This document shows positions 57,401-64,000 of a stretch of DNA of 64,000 bases, one piece after another. Position 1 is the first letter of the stretch, and each line of letters opens with the position of its first letter. The notes under the pieces are model-generated. The model searched no databases. It had not been told where the DNA came from and worked only from the letters and a program-made list of their open reading frames with translations. This DNA comes from Aldehydirespirator sp965117015 (GTDB lineage Bacteria > Actinomycetota > Acidimicrobiia > Acidimicrobiales > Aldehydirespiratoraceae), in contig OZ220747.1 in assembly GCA_965117015.1 (NCBI GenBank), positions 1,240,001 through 1,304,000 on the forward strand. The letters run 5' to 3'. The position numbers were made by a program, and so were the translations under genes.

Positions 57401-57865
57401 CCGCAGGAACGTGTAGGCCAGGCACCGCTCGGGGAACGTGCCCGTGCTGCGGCCGAACTTCAAGGACGTGCCCGGCGTGATCGCCAGCAGATTGATGCCT
57501 GTACGCGTCTCGTCTCCTTCGTCGAGCTCGGCCAACGGCAGCATGGTGAGCCGATCGACCCTCGCTACCGGCTCGATCCCCTTGGGGGCGAGCTTGCGTA
57601 GGTTCTGCCGGGCGATCGCGCCGTTCGAGCAGACGTAGACGATGTCGTGGCGCTCGTCACCGGTGTGGCCTAGGTGGTCGATGACTTGGGCGATCACGCC
57701 CTTGGCGACGTGGGTCTTGCCCAGTCCGACCTCGTCGGCCACCAGGAACCGGAGGGCGGGGTCGTCATCGGCGAACATTCGCTCGAAAGCCCAGCGGGCG
57801 GTTCGTCGCTGGAAGTCCTTGAGGTCGGCGAGCACCGCCTCGGCGTTGATGGCCTGTCCGGTCAC
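54485..57865 (-). CDS. Large SF2 helicase of a putative defence cassette
   Basis: 1126 residues from a GTG overlapping the PLD stop (GTGA), with AGAGGGA 8 bases upstream; an ATG 45 bases earlier is an alternative. Helicase motifs: ADEVGLGKTHVAKG (Walker A, residues 44-57), LVVLDEFQRF near 275 (motif II, D-E-F-Q), LLLSATPYRMY near 315 (motif III). Then about 600 residues of unassigned sequence, ASTSIGQEGLDFHLWC and QREGRIHRYKG near 993 (motifs V and VI). The motif set is that of Swi2/Snf2-like or DISARM-type helicases. It would track along and remodel DNA; no nuclease motif is seen within it. Confidence 0.85.
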   Translation of the reverse strand: MTGQAINAEAVLADLKDFQRRTARWAFERMFADDDPALRFLVADEVGLGKTHVAKGVIAQVIDHLGHTGDERHDIVYVCSNGAIARQNLRKLAPKGIEPVARVDRLTMLPLAELDEGDETRTGINLLAITPGTSLKFGRSTGTFPERCLAYTFLRGHWGANAMSRSPVKRIFWEGLRSGSRHDRDRWVREWERWYRPQIEGSLGHFGTRLEQADRARIADGRPCLQTLFEELVDGLTYKRRIPYELHRRRQEFIGEVRRVMALVGIDALCPDLVVLDEFQRFKDLLQPEPENLAAELAQRLFDYRDPDTGRPTRTLLLSATPYRMYTTSGELEGDHYKDFLDTCLFLFGDPNRVEQLQSRFRELRTALTSRDSLDRATAICRDVEVELRGVMARTERLAATPDRDGMLNETETPTAVSSDDLRAYMRIGGLAEAVAHHEPTEYWKSAPYLVNFMEAYKLKHAVTEAAECGLLDGEDLDPGPGLLSWEDIEQYQQIDPQNGRLRWLIDDLANYRAFELLWVPPSMRYYDAGSVYESPEATGFTKRLIFSGWTVVPKAVSALVSFEAERRAFAARDHRYSAKYRRRGGQRLRFRTTESTGQPRPGETSATRRAAAMTAFLLTWPSPSLARLGDPRPQTPRQRPGPGIGDEATRSTGDRPLLSDVLDRVTSRLRQAIEPLIRAAPDDGVVDRRWYWAAPLFLDQQRTPEVIDLLLGSDGASYWEDDAGRGLRAHVAEARAMVDYGLGALGRPPDDLVEVLAEVAVGGPAQCALRMISSVCGLPVSDDDGTVEYAAWIAAAFRSFFNAPEVTAVVASGHSAHPDADEGEGRYWRDVVRHCVDGNLQAVLDEHGHVLRDWLGHLSLEDADQHQEAADDDRRWEAAHDIAAKIAEALELRTSSYRVDIPIRKRKGRKKHKGRKIEFDRHRMRTRFAVAFANQTLERGGEVRVESVSAAFNSPFWPFVLASTSIGQEGLDFHLWCHTVVHWNLPSNPVDLEQREGRIHRYKGHAVRRNIAATLGPHLLAGGLNASADPWTVLHDLAVATRDADDDEMVPYWIFHQGPARIERHVPVMPFSQEAAALPKLRKTLAAYRLAFGQPRQEELVELLGERASDEELKRLRIDLSPPRS

Positions 57866-59676
57866 TGCGCCGGTCCCTCTGTGATTGCCACCTGATGGAT
57901 CATTTCCCACAGCTCGGCGAAGCCCGGTGGCAGCGCGTCGTCGGCGGCCAGGTCCGACACGAGGGGATGGAGTTCGGCCAGTTTGCCCGGCTCGCGTCGC
58001 ATGGTCCGCAGCAGTCTCTCCAGCACCGGAAGACTGATCAGCTCGCCTCCCTCATCCTGGTCGTTCCCGCTGATTCGCTCGATGGTGTGGATCACGCTGG
58101 ACTCGCCGGTGTCCTCTTCGAGCAGCGCCATGAGGTAGCGGAAGAAACGCTCCGCGTTTCCAATCAGGGACCTCAATAGCTCCCGGTCGCGCTGCTCGGG
58201 CACGCCGGTGAGCGCGACCGGGACCACGAATCGGCACAGCTCGCCCTCGGTATGGGTCAGCTCAAAGGCAAGGAAGCCGCTGAGGTTCTCCAGGCTGGTC
58301 TTGAAGCACTCCTCCAGCGGCTGTCCTGGGGCCACCCGCCGCCGGTTCCCGGCGACGGTGAGCGGCCAGCAGTGAATCGTCACGTCGGTGGGCTCAGGCA
58401 TCGGCTCGGTCGTCCGGTAGGTGACCGCCCAATCGGAGCTACTCCCGGTGACCTGTCCGTTGTAGGACAGCCGGGCGATGGTCTGGCGCCAGTGGTCGAT
58501 CGATGGTTCTCTGCTCGGTTCATCGTCAGTGCACGGCCTGCGGTACTCGTAGAAGAGGTCACGCAGCCCCGGCTCGTCATCGCTGTCCTGGCACAACCGG
58601 TCGATCCCGAGCACATCGATCGGGCCGGTCAGTTCCACGAGGATCTCGACATTGCTGCCGAACGCTGGGCCGGTGGCGTTAGCCGATCCTAGGAACAGCC
58701 GGGCGCGGTTCTTGTCCTCAAAGGCGAAGACCTTGGCATGCAGTCCAACCAGTGGCCGTCCGGGGTCGAAGGGCGAACGCTTGTCGCCGTCTGAAACGAA
58801 GTCCGCGGCGCTCCCGTCGTCGAATGCGTGCGCCTTGCCTACCTTGGCCAGTGAGTCCTCCTCGAGGCGGTCGAGCCAATCCGGGCTGCTAACCAGCTCG
58901 TCGATCGTGAAGGGGTGCGTTCTGGTGAAGAAGCTGTCGCTGACGAATGGCGAGATGATCAGCGATCGCTTGGCATCGCTTGGTAGTGGCGACGGCTTGG
59001 GTTCCAGACCCAGGACATGGACCTCAAGATCGTCCACACCCGCAGGCAGGGCGAACAGGGCGTCTTGGAGAGCGGATGCCAGTGACTGGACTCGCGCGAG
59101 ATGGTCCTCTGGGACGTCGACCGCGCAACGGCTGAGAAGACCTGTGAACAACTCGCCTACGGGTCTCAGGGTCGTTCCGCCCGATCCGGTGGTCTCGTCG
59201 AGGCGTACCATCGTGTCCCAGCTCGCATCGAAGGTGAGGTTGCGGCTGGCGATAAGCACCCGGAGGCGCGTATCGGGTTGGCTACCATCCGGCTGATCGC
59301 CTACAGCTTCGTAGCGAAGCACCCACACCTTGGGGTGCACGATGCCGCCCCGTGGAGCGGTGACAGGGACGACAGCTCGCTCCAGGAACGCGAAGATCCG
59401 GCGTGACGGGGGCAGGGCGATCTCGCCGACTTGGCTGAACACGGTCAACTTGCGGGCATGGGACCGGAGCGCATGGATCAGCTCGATGGGCTCGTAGCTG
59501 TCACCTTCAGCCTTGGAGGCGGTGCCGTCGCGTCCGGTGAGCGCCAGGGCGGCCGGCGCGGCCAGGAGTGCTCGAAGATCCAGCGTGTAGGTCACGGCCA
59601 TGGCCGCATCGAAGCGGAACCCCGCCGGGGGCCGCATGGAGTCGATCAAGGTCAGCCGGTTGGCAGGCTGCAGCAT
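57862..59676 (-). CDS. Phospholipase-D-superfamily protein with two HKD half-sites
   Basis: 604 residues from the ATG at 59676, which shares one base with the stop of the upstream gene (TGATG) and has GAGAGGCGG before it. First half-site near 113: VHPKVWVLRY followed by VLIASRNLTFDASWDT. Second near 311: LHAKVFAFEDKNRARLFLGSANATGPAF. Both contain His, Lys and the downstream Asn/Ser of PLD nucleases, so one polypeptide can form a full active site. The C-terminal third is unassigned. PLD nucleases beside helicases are a recurrent antiphage combination (for example DrmC in DISARM). It is the middle gene of the cassette. Confidence 0.85.
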   Translation of the reverse strand: MLQPANRLTLIDSMRPPAGFRFDAAMAVTYTLDLRALLAAPAALALTGRDGTASKAEGDSYEPIELIHALRSHARKLTVFSQVGEIALPPSRRIFAFLERAVVPVTAPRGGIVHPKVWVLRYEAVGDQPDGSQPDTRLRVLIASRNLTFDASWDTMVRLDETTGSGGTTLRPVGELFTGLLSRCAVDVPEDHLARVQSLASALQDALFALPAGVDDLEVHVLGLEPKPSPLPSDAKRSLIISPFVSDSFFTRTHPFTIDELVSSPDWLDRLEEDSLAKVGKAHAFDDGSAADFVSDGDKRSPFDPGRPLVGLHAKVFAFEDKNRARLFLGSANATGPAFGSNVEILVELTGPIDVLGIDRLCQDSDDEPGLRDLFYEYRRPCTDDEPSREPSIDHWRQTIARLSYNGQVTGSSSDWAVTYRTTEPMPEPTDVTIHCWPLTVAGNRRRVAPGQPLEECFKTSLENLSGFLAFELTHTEGELCRFVVPVALTGVPEQRDRELLRSLIGNAERFFRYLMALLEEDTGESSVIHTIERISGNDQDEGGELISLPVLERLLRTMRREPGKLAELHPLVSDLAADDALPPGFAELWEMIHQVAITEGPAQ

Positions 59677-60905
59677 CAGCCCGCCTCTCCGGCCGCTGCC
59701 AGATCCTGGAGGTAGGTCTTGGTGATACCCCACCGATAGTCGAGTTGACCTCCGAACGGCATCTGGTTCCAATTCTCCAGGGCGGCCCGGTGCGACAGCC
59801 GGGCCCGCTTCGACTTGAGCCGCCGTTCCCGGTCGCGGATGAGCCGGTGGACCGCAGGGCGTTCCGCGAACCATGCCGGATCGTCCACCGCGTGCCGGGC
59901 CATCTCGTTCCAGTAGTGGAGAGTGCCTTGGGCGATGCCGTAACCAGCGAGCACTTGCCGGAACTCATGACGCGCCTTCACCCAGGCCAGCAGTTCCGCA
60001 TGGCGGCCGCCGACCAACTCGCTCCAGTCATCGAGCTCTTGTTTCTGGCTCTCTTCGAGTTCCTCCGTGTCCCAGCCGAGTTCATTTCTCGCGGCCCGGG
60101 CCAGCAGCAGGTTGTAGACCAACTGCGGCCCGTGCGTCAGCTCCGAGAAGCAGCGGGCATGGTGCAGTATCTCGACGAGACGGTCGGGGAGCCGTGGTGC
60201 CGGCGCGAACCACGGGTAGTCGATGCCCTCAAGCGACAGTCCCGTCACTGTCGTCAAGACAGCGATGAGCGTGTCGGGGTGGCGCCGTCGAATGCCGTCG
60301 GTCAGTACCTGGGCCTCGTCCGGTTCGAGTTCGAAGGTGATCTCGCCTGACGGGAAGTTCTGGGGCGCTTCAGGAACGGAGCCCCAGATCGATGCTGCCG
60401 GTTCGGTCGCGTTGCCGTCGTCGTCGCGTTCGGGCCGGAACCGGCCTCGCGCTCTCGCCTGCTGGCCGTACTCAGCGATGCTCATGTCGAGTCGTCTAAT
60501 ACCCCAGGCCGCCATGCTGCCCCAGTAGAGGTCGCTGGGCATCCGCCGGAGACTGCGTCCGGCGATCCGGCCGATGACGCCCTGGTTCGGACCCAGGGGC
60601 CGGAGGCAGTCGATGAGCTTGGCCTCGTAGTCGCGAAGCTTGCGGGCGAAGTTGGCCGGCGGCACGCCCTCAGCCTCTAGGCGTTTGAAGATCCACGGCA
60701 GGAAGATGAAGTAGCGCAGTCTGGTCTGGATGGTCGAGGTCCCCGGGGTGAGCATGTCTGAGAAGGAGTCGCGAATTGACCCGAGGCCCAGAGCGTCGAT
60801 GGTGCCGGGCTCCTCAAGCGAGCGCAGAAGAGAGGCAACCCGCTCGCTTGCGGCGGTGTCGAGGTCGAGCCAACCCAGCGATGATGCCGGGGCGTAGTCG
60901 TTCAT
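59676..60905 (-). CDS. DUF6361-like protein, first gene of a putative defence cassette
   Basis: 409 residues. LGWLDLDTAASERVASLLRSLEEPGTIDALGLGSIRDSFSDMLTPGTSTIQTRLRYFIFLPWIF at the N-terminus matches my memory of the DUF6361 family, with a later DYEAKLIDCLRPLGPNQGVIGRIAGRSLRRMPSDLYWGSMAAWGIRRLD. No catalytic motif, membrane helix or nucleotide-binding loop is visible. Conserved Trp/Arg/Asp clusters suggest a nucleic-acid or sensor role, which is inference. The three cassette genes overlap by 1 and 4 bases, so they are made as a unit. The start is the ATG at 60905, with a poor ribosome binding site. Confidence 0.75.
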   Translation of the reverse strand: MNDYAPASSLGWLDLDTAASERVASLLRSLEEPGTIDALGLGSIRDSFSDMLTPGTSTIQTRLRYFIFLPWIFKRLEAEGVPPANFARKLRDYEAKLIDCLRPLGPNQGVIGRIAGRSLRRMPSDLYWGSMAAWGIRRLDMSIAEYGQQARARGRFRPERDDDGNATEPAASIWGSVPEAPQNFPSGEITFELEPDEAQVLTDGIRRRHPDTLIAVLTTVTGLSLEGIDYPWFAPAPRLPDRLVEILHHARCFSELTHGPQLVYNLLLARAARNELGWDTEELEESQKQELDDWSELVGGRHAELLAWVKARHEFRQVLAGYGIAQGTLHYWNEMARHAVDDPAWFAERPAVHRLIRDRERRLKSKRARLSHRAALENWNQMPFGGQLDYRWGITKTYLQDLAAAGEAG

Positions 60906-60980
60906 CGGCTCAAGTCAAGCACCGGCGCGTGACACGCCGGAGAGGAACCGCCATCGACATAGCCCCTTCTATGAGTTGGC
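60906..60980. promoter_or_regulatory. Divergent promoter region between the cassette and the HNH gene
   Basis: A short gap holding the start signals of two divergent transcripts. CTATGA and TCATAG form inverted 6-base arms around 60970-60998, running into the HNH open frame, which suggests that gene really starts at 61029. No consensus promoter could be fixed. Confidence 0.35.
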
Positions 60981-61028
60981 ATGATGTTTCATAGGAGCTT
61001 GTCACACCCCCTGTTTAGTGTGGCTGGC

Positions 61029-62291
61029 ATGGAATCGAGGATCGAATCTGTTGAGGCTCCCGGCGCCGAATGTGTGGCGTGTGTTGGGGATGTGGAGGTG
61101 TCTGCGCTCAGCGATGACGAGTTGTTGGAGCGGATGACGGCGCTGGGCCGGCGGCGGTGCCGGCTGGATGCGATGCTGGCCGAGACCGCGGCGGAGATGC
61201 ACCGTCGTGATGGGGGTCGGGCGGTGTCGGCTTTGATGCGTGAGAGGCTGCATGTGTCGGCCCGTCAGGCCACCGCCGAGGTGGAGTTGGCTGCTTCTTT
61301 GGGTGAGCTGCCTGCCACTTTGGATGCTTGGCGGGCCGGGGAGATCACTGCGGGCCATGCCCGGGTGATTGCCCGGGTTGCTGCGGATCCTGATCATTGC
61401 GATGAGTCGGCGTTGTTGGAGATGGCTCGGGGCTATCCGGTGGACATGTTCGCTCGCATGACCCGCCAGTACATGAAGCCTGGGGTGTCGTCAGAGGAGC
61501 GCAACCGTCAGCACGAGAACCGGTGGGCGTCGCTGGTTCAGGATCCTGACGGGTCTTGGCGGCTGTCGGCGTACTTCGACGCCGACAACGGCAAGCGCGT
61601 CAGCTTGGCCTTCAACGCCATGGTGCGCACCTACCGCACCGGCGCGACCGCCTGGGGGCCCGAGCCCATCAAGGGGCTTACCTCCGCGCAGCGCCGCGCC
61701 GACGCTTTGGTGAACTTGATCACCGGTGAGGGACCGCATCGCCGCCCCAAGACCACGCTGTTGGTGATCGCCGATTACGACGCTGTGACCCGCGAGCTCA
61801 AGAACTTGCGCTATGACGACGGCCTTCCCGTGGCTGCTGACCAGATCGCGAGGCTCGCCGCGGACGCCAAGGTCCTGCCCGCTGTCTTCAGCGCCGAGGG
61901 CGACCCGCTGTGGCTGGGAAGAGCCCAGCGAGATGCCAGCTCCGGTCAACGCATCGTGCTGGCGGCCCGTGACGGCGGCTGCGTCAACTGCGCCGCACCC
62001 GCCGAGGCGGGCGAACCACACCACATCGAGTGGTTCAGCCGGGGCGGACCCACCGACATCGACAACCTCGCGCTGCTGTGCGAGCGCTGCCACCACCTCG
62101 TCCACGACGACAGTTGGCAACTGCACTCCGCCGACGGCCGGCTCAGACTCCGGCCACCGCCACGGCCAGTGGCCCGGCCCCGCCCCCGGTCCGGCACTAG
62201 TCGCCAGGCTGGGCACAACAGCCACTCCGGCGGCCGTGCCAGGCCTGACGCCCGCGCTCGACCACAGCGCAATCCGGTCCTGCGAACGTGA
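61029..62291 (+). CDS. DUF222 / HNH endonuclease family protein
   Basis: 420 residues from the ATG at 61029 (MESRIESVEAPG); an ATG at 60981 would add 16 residues. The DUF222 region (about 15-300) includes LSDDELLERMTALGRRRCRLDAMLAETAAEMHRRDGGRAVSALMRERLHVSARQATAEVELAASLGELPATLDAWRAGEIT. The HNH nuclease is CVNCAAPAEAGEPHHIEWFSRGGPTDIDNLALLCERCHHLVHDDSW, with both Cys pairs and the His-His core intact. A basic Pro/Arg-rich tail follows. Such genes occur in many copies in actinobacteria (the 13E12-repeat type) and are usually regarded as mobile or selfish. Its base composition looks no different from its neighbours. Confidence 0.9.
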   Translation: MESRIESVEAPGAECVACVGDVEVSALSDDELLERMTALGRRRCRLDAMLAETAAEMHRRDGGRAVSALMRERLHVSARQATAEVELAASLGELPATLDAWRAGEITAGHARVIARVAADPDHCDESALLEMARGYPVDMFARMTRQYMKPGVSSEERNRQHENRWASLVQDPDGSWRLSAYFDADNGKRVSLAFNAMVRTYRTGATAWGPEPIKGLTSAQRRADALVNLITGEGPHRRPKTTLLVIADYDAVTRELKNLRYDDGLPVAADQIARLAADAKVLPAVFSAEGDPLWLGRAQRDASSGQRIVLAARDGGCVNCAAPAEAGEPHHIEWFSRGGPTDIDNLALLCERCHHLVHDDSWQLHSADGRLRLRPPPRPVARPRPRSGTSRQAGHNSHSGGRARPDARARPQRNPVLRT

Positions 62292-62325
62292 CGGTCACCG
62301 GTGCCGCGACAGGCACGGCGTGACG

Positions 62326-63270
62326 TCAGCGGGTGAAGAGCAGCTGGAACTCCATGATTCCGTGGTCCTCTACCGACACGACTACCGGGGCAGTCGGTGC
62401 GGTGACGCCGTAGTCGCTGAAGACCACGTCGCTGGAGCCGACGGTCACGATGATGTCGCCTACAAGCTGGGCTTGCAGGTCGAAGGTGGTCCGGTTGGTG
62501 ACGCCCTTGATGGTCAGGTCGCCCTCAGCCGATCCTGAGAACGCCTCTCCGTCGGCCATACCGGCCGGCAGCTCAACCGGCTCTGCCAGGGTGAAGGTCG
62601 CCTTGGGGAACTCGCTGGTGTTCAAAGCCCCGTAGATCCTGCCGTCGCGGAAGCTGTTGTCGGTCCGCAGTGTGGACATGGTCACCTCTACGGTTGCGGC
62701 CACCAGCGCCGTGTCGCTCAGCTCGATCGAGCCCGAGACATCGGCAGTGCGGCCCACCGCAGTGAAGTCGCCGATGCTGTTCAGCACCTCGTCCACCCGG
62801 AACCCGGCGAAGCTCACGGTCGGCTCGCCCTGCAGGTCACCGGCGTCCTCGGCCACCTGCACGGTCCATACGCCGGCGAGCCCGGCCGGGGCATCGACCG
62901 TCTCGTCCGCCGATGCCGTATCGGCGTCAGAGTCTCCAGTGCTCGTGTCGGCGGTGTCGTCGTCCACCGCAGTCTCTCCAGTACCGGTGGCTGAGGTGTC
63001 GTCGCTCCCGGCACTCGATGCGGTGTCGACATCCTCGGTGTCGTCAGCGGATCCACCGGTCGACGGTGTGTCTGCGTCGCTGTCGTCGGCAGGTTCAGGA
63101 GCCGATGACATGTCGGTGCCGTCCTCGGCCGCCTCGATCCGGGCCACCGTCGTCTCCAGGTCGACCGCCTCGGGGGCGTCGTCCCGGGTCAGGAGATACA
63201 CCGCCACCACCACAACGAGCAGTACGACAACGGCCACAACCGCACCGATGACGATCTTGATGCGCCTCAT
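62326..63270 (-). CDS. YceI-family protein with N-terminal membrane anchor and acidic linker
   Basis: 314 residues. An N-terminal helix at 5-28 (IVIGAVVAVVVLLVVVVAVYLL) without a cleavage site serves as a membrane anchor. Residues 35-125 are an Asp/Ser/Thr/Ala low-complexity linker. The C-terminal domain, from LAGVWTVQVAEDAGD to the end, is YceI-like: FAGFRVDEVL, GRTADVSGSIELSDTALVAATVEVTMSTLRTDNSFRDGRIYGALNTSEFPKATFTL, GDLTIKGVTNRTTFDL. YceI domains are lipocalin-like barrels that bind isoprenoid-type lipids. It overlaps the hemL stop by 4 bases (ATGA), so the two are co-expressed. Confidence 0.9.
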   Translation of the reverse strand: MRRIKIVIGAVVAVVVLLVVVVAVYLLTRDDAPEAVDLETTVARIEAAEDGTDMSSAPEPADDSDADTPSTGGSADDTEDVDTASSAGSDDTSATGTGETAVDDDTADTSTGDSDADTASADETVDAPAGLAGVWTVQVAEDAGDLQGEPTVSFAGFRVDEVLNSIGDFTAVGRTADVSGSIELSDTALVAATVEVTMSTLRTDNSFRDGRIYGALNTSEFPKATFTLAEPVELPAGMADGEAFSGSAEGDLTIKGVTNRTTFDLQAQLVGDIIVTVGSSDVVFSDYGVTAPTAPVVVSVEDHGIMEFQLLFTR

Positions 63271-64000
63271 TCCTCCGAGCCCCTCTCCATCTCCTTGGCG
63301 GTAGCGGCGGCGGCGGCCACGGTTGCCTCGATCTCTGCTTCGGTGTGGGCCAGCGACGGGAAGATCGCCTCGTAGGCCCCCGGAGCGAAGGCCACACCCC
63401 GCCGCAGCATCCCGTGGAAGAACGGCGGATAACGACCGTTATCGGCCGCTTTGCGGGCCTCATCGAATTCACGGGGAGCGTCCTCGGCGAAGAAGAGGCC
63501 CAGCAGGGGACCGACCCGCGGCAGCACCGCAGTCATCCCGGCCGCGGAGAAGGCTCCGGCCATCCCCTCCTGCAGGGCGGCCGCGGTGGATTCGAGCCGA
63601 CCGTAGGCGTCGTCATCTAGCAAGCCCAGCACCGCCAGCCCGGCCGCGGTGGCCAGCGGGTTGCCCGACAGTGTCCCCGCCTGGTACACGCCGCCCAGGG
63701 GGGCCAGCCCGGACATGATCTCCGTCGAGGCTCCGAAGGCACCCACCGGCAGCCCGCCTCCGATGACTTTGCCGAAGCACCAGATGTCGGGCTGTACGCC
63801 GAACCACTCGGCGGCCCCGCCCCGGCACAGCCGGAAGCCGGTGATCACCTCATCGAAGAGCAGCAGCGCGCCGGCCGCGTCGCAGGCGTCGCGCAGGCCC
63901 TGGAGGAAGCCGGGCTCCGGCGCTACCAGTCCCATGTTGGCCGCCACCGGCTCGACGCACACCACGGCCACCGTCTCGTCGAGTTCGGGCACCACGTTGT
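63267..64000 (-). CDS. hemL: Glutamate-1-semialdehyde 2,1-aminomutase, C-terminal part (runs off the window)
   Basis: About 244 residues are visible; the N-terminal portion lies beyond 64000. Seen: VVCVEPVAANMGLVAPEPGFLQGLRDACDAAGALLLFDEVITGFRL, then CFGKVIGGGLPVGAFGASTEIM with the PLP lysine, YQAGTLSGNPLATAAGLAVL, and a C-terminal VAFAPGAYEAIFPSLAHTEAEIEATVAAA. These are diagnostic of HemL, which makes 5-aminolevulinate for haem and corrinoids in the C5 pathway. The gene is followed by the YceI-like gene with an ATGA overlap. Confidence 0.95.
   Translation of the reverse strand, partial: NVVPELDETVAVVCVEPVAANMGLVAPEPGFLQGLRDACDAAGALLLFDEVITGFRLCRGGAAEWFGVQPDIWCFGKVIGGGLPVGAFGASTEIMSGLAPLGGVYQAGTLSGNPLATAAGLAVLGLLDDDAYGRLESTAAALQEGMAGAFSAAGMTAVLPRVGPLLGLFFAEDAPREFDEARKAADNGRYPPFFHGMLRRGVAFAPGAYEAIFPSLAHTEAEIEATVAAAAATAKEMERGSEE

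Noticed and set aside
54485..60905. Calling the helicase-PLD cassette DISARM
   Set aside because: DISARM needs a DUF1998 protein and usually a methyltransferase; neither is present, and the first gene is a DUF6361-like protein.
60981..62291. HNH gene as a fourth component of the defence cassette
   Set aside because: It is on the opposite strand and belongs to the multicopy DUF222/13E12-type family, commonly scattered in actinobacteria, so the neighbourhood may be chance.

Overview
The window is high-GC DNA from the chromosomal origin region of an actinobacterium. The order parB-parA-rsmG-khpB(jag)-yidC-yidD-rnpA-rpmH / dnaA-dnaN-recF-dciA-gyrB-gyrA, together with a CwlM-like gene beside trxA, DUF5318 and DUF3566 proteins and an F420-type reductase, points to Actinobacteria. 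The metabolic part (taurine, sulfite, sarcosine) and the absence of recognisable mycobacterial or streptomycete specialities make a marine Acidimicrobiia-like lineage plausible. That lineage is an inference from gene content, not a measured placement.

Layout. 0.2-1.9 kb: minus-strand rpsF-ssb-rpsR-rplI operon. 2.2-6.7 kb: panB, a DUF5318 protein, a CCA-adding enzyme and a histone-deacetylase-like hydrolase on minus, then a GNAT enzyme on plus. 6.8-12.1 kb: degV, an ECF sigma factor with an anti-sigma-like membrane protein, trxB, trxA and a cwlM-like pseudo-amidase. 12.1-17.5 kb: the partition, ribosome-biogenesis and membrane-insertion block on minus, with a parS site upstream of parA. 17.5-17.9 kb: DnaA boxes and an AT-rich patch (probable oriC or dnaA control region). 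17.9-28.1 kb: dnaA to gyrA, a TadE/G-like protein, a DUF3566 protein and tRNA-Ile(GAT). 28.2-31.8 kb: a small membrane protein, a saccharopine-dehydrogenase-like protein, hisN, an unknown small protein and an FMN 2-hydroxyacid dehydrogenase.

32-44 kb reads as a taurine import and catabolism block: class III aminotransferase (candidate taurine:pyruvate aminotransferase), TauA-like lipoprotein with its binding domain duplicated in tandem, TauB-like ATPase with an extra membrane domain, TauC-like permease, phosphate acetyltransferase and a TetR regulator. These are followed by a fused FeS/NrfD protein and a cytoplasmic molybdopterin oxidoreductase that fit a SoeABC-type sulfite dehydrogenase. 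The expected middle enzyme, Xsc, is not in the window. 44-52.8 kb holds an amidohydrolase, an F420-dependent nitroreductase-like protein, a LysR regulator divergent from a complete heterotetrameric sarcosine-oxidase operon (soxBDAG), and a membrane cytochrome c.

52.8-64 kb: pgi, then a tightly coupled three-gene minus-strand cassette (DUF6361-like protein, two-HKD phospholipase-D-like protein, large SF2 helicase) that resembles a defence system and that I cannot match to a named one. After it come a DUF222/HNH endonuclease, a YceI-like secreted protein and the C-terminal part of hemL.

The main surprises are: (i) a 61-bp dispersed element that supplies the last 12 codons and the stop of two unrelated proteins; (ii) the TauA internal duplication with a 505-bp block that is identical by eye; (iii) the DUF6361-PLD-helicase cassette, with a 14-bp inverted repeat at its junction with pgi; (iv) two genes whose best-supported starts are ATT and ATC; and (v) a CwlM homologue that appears to have lost its zinc ligands.
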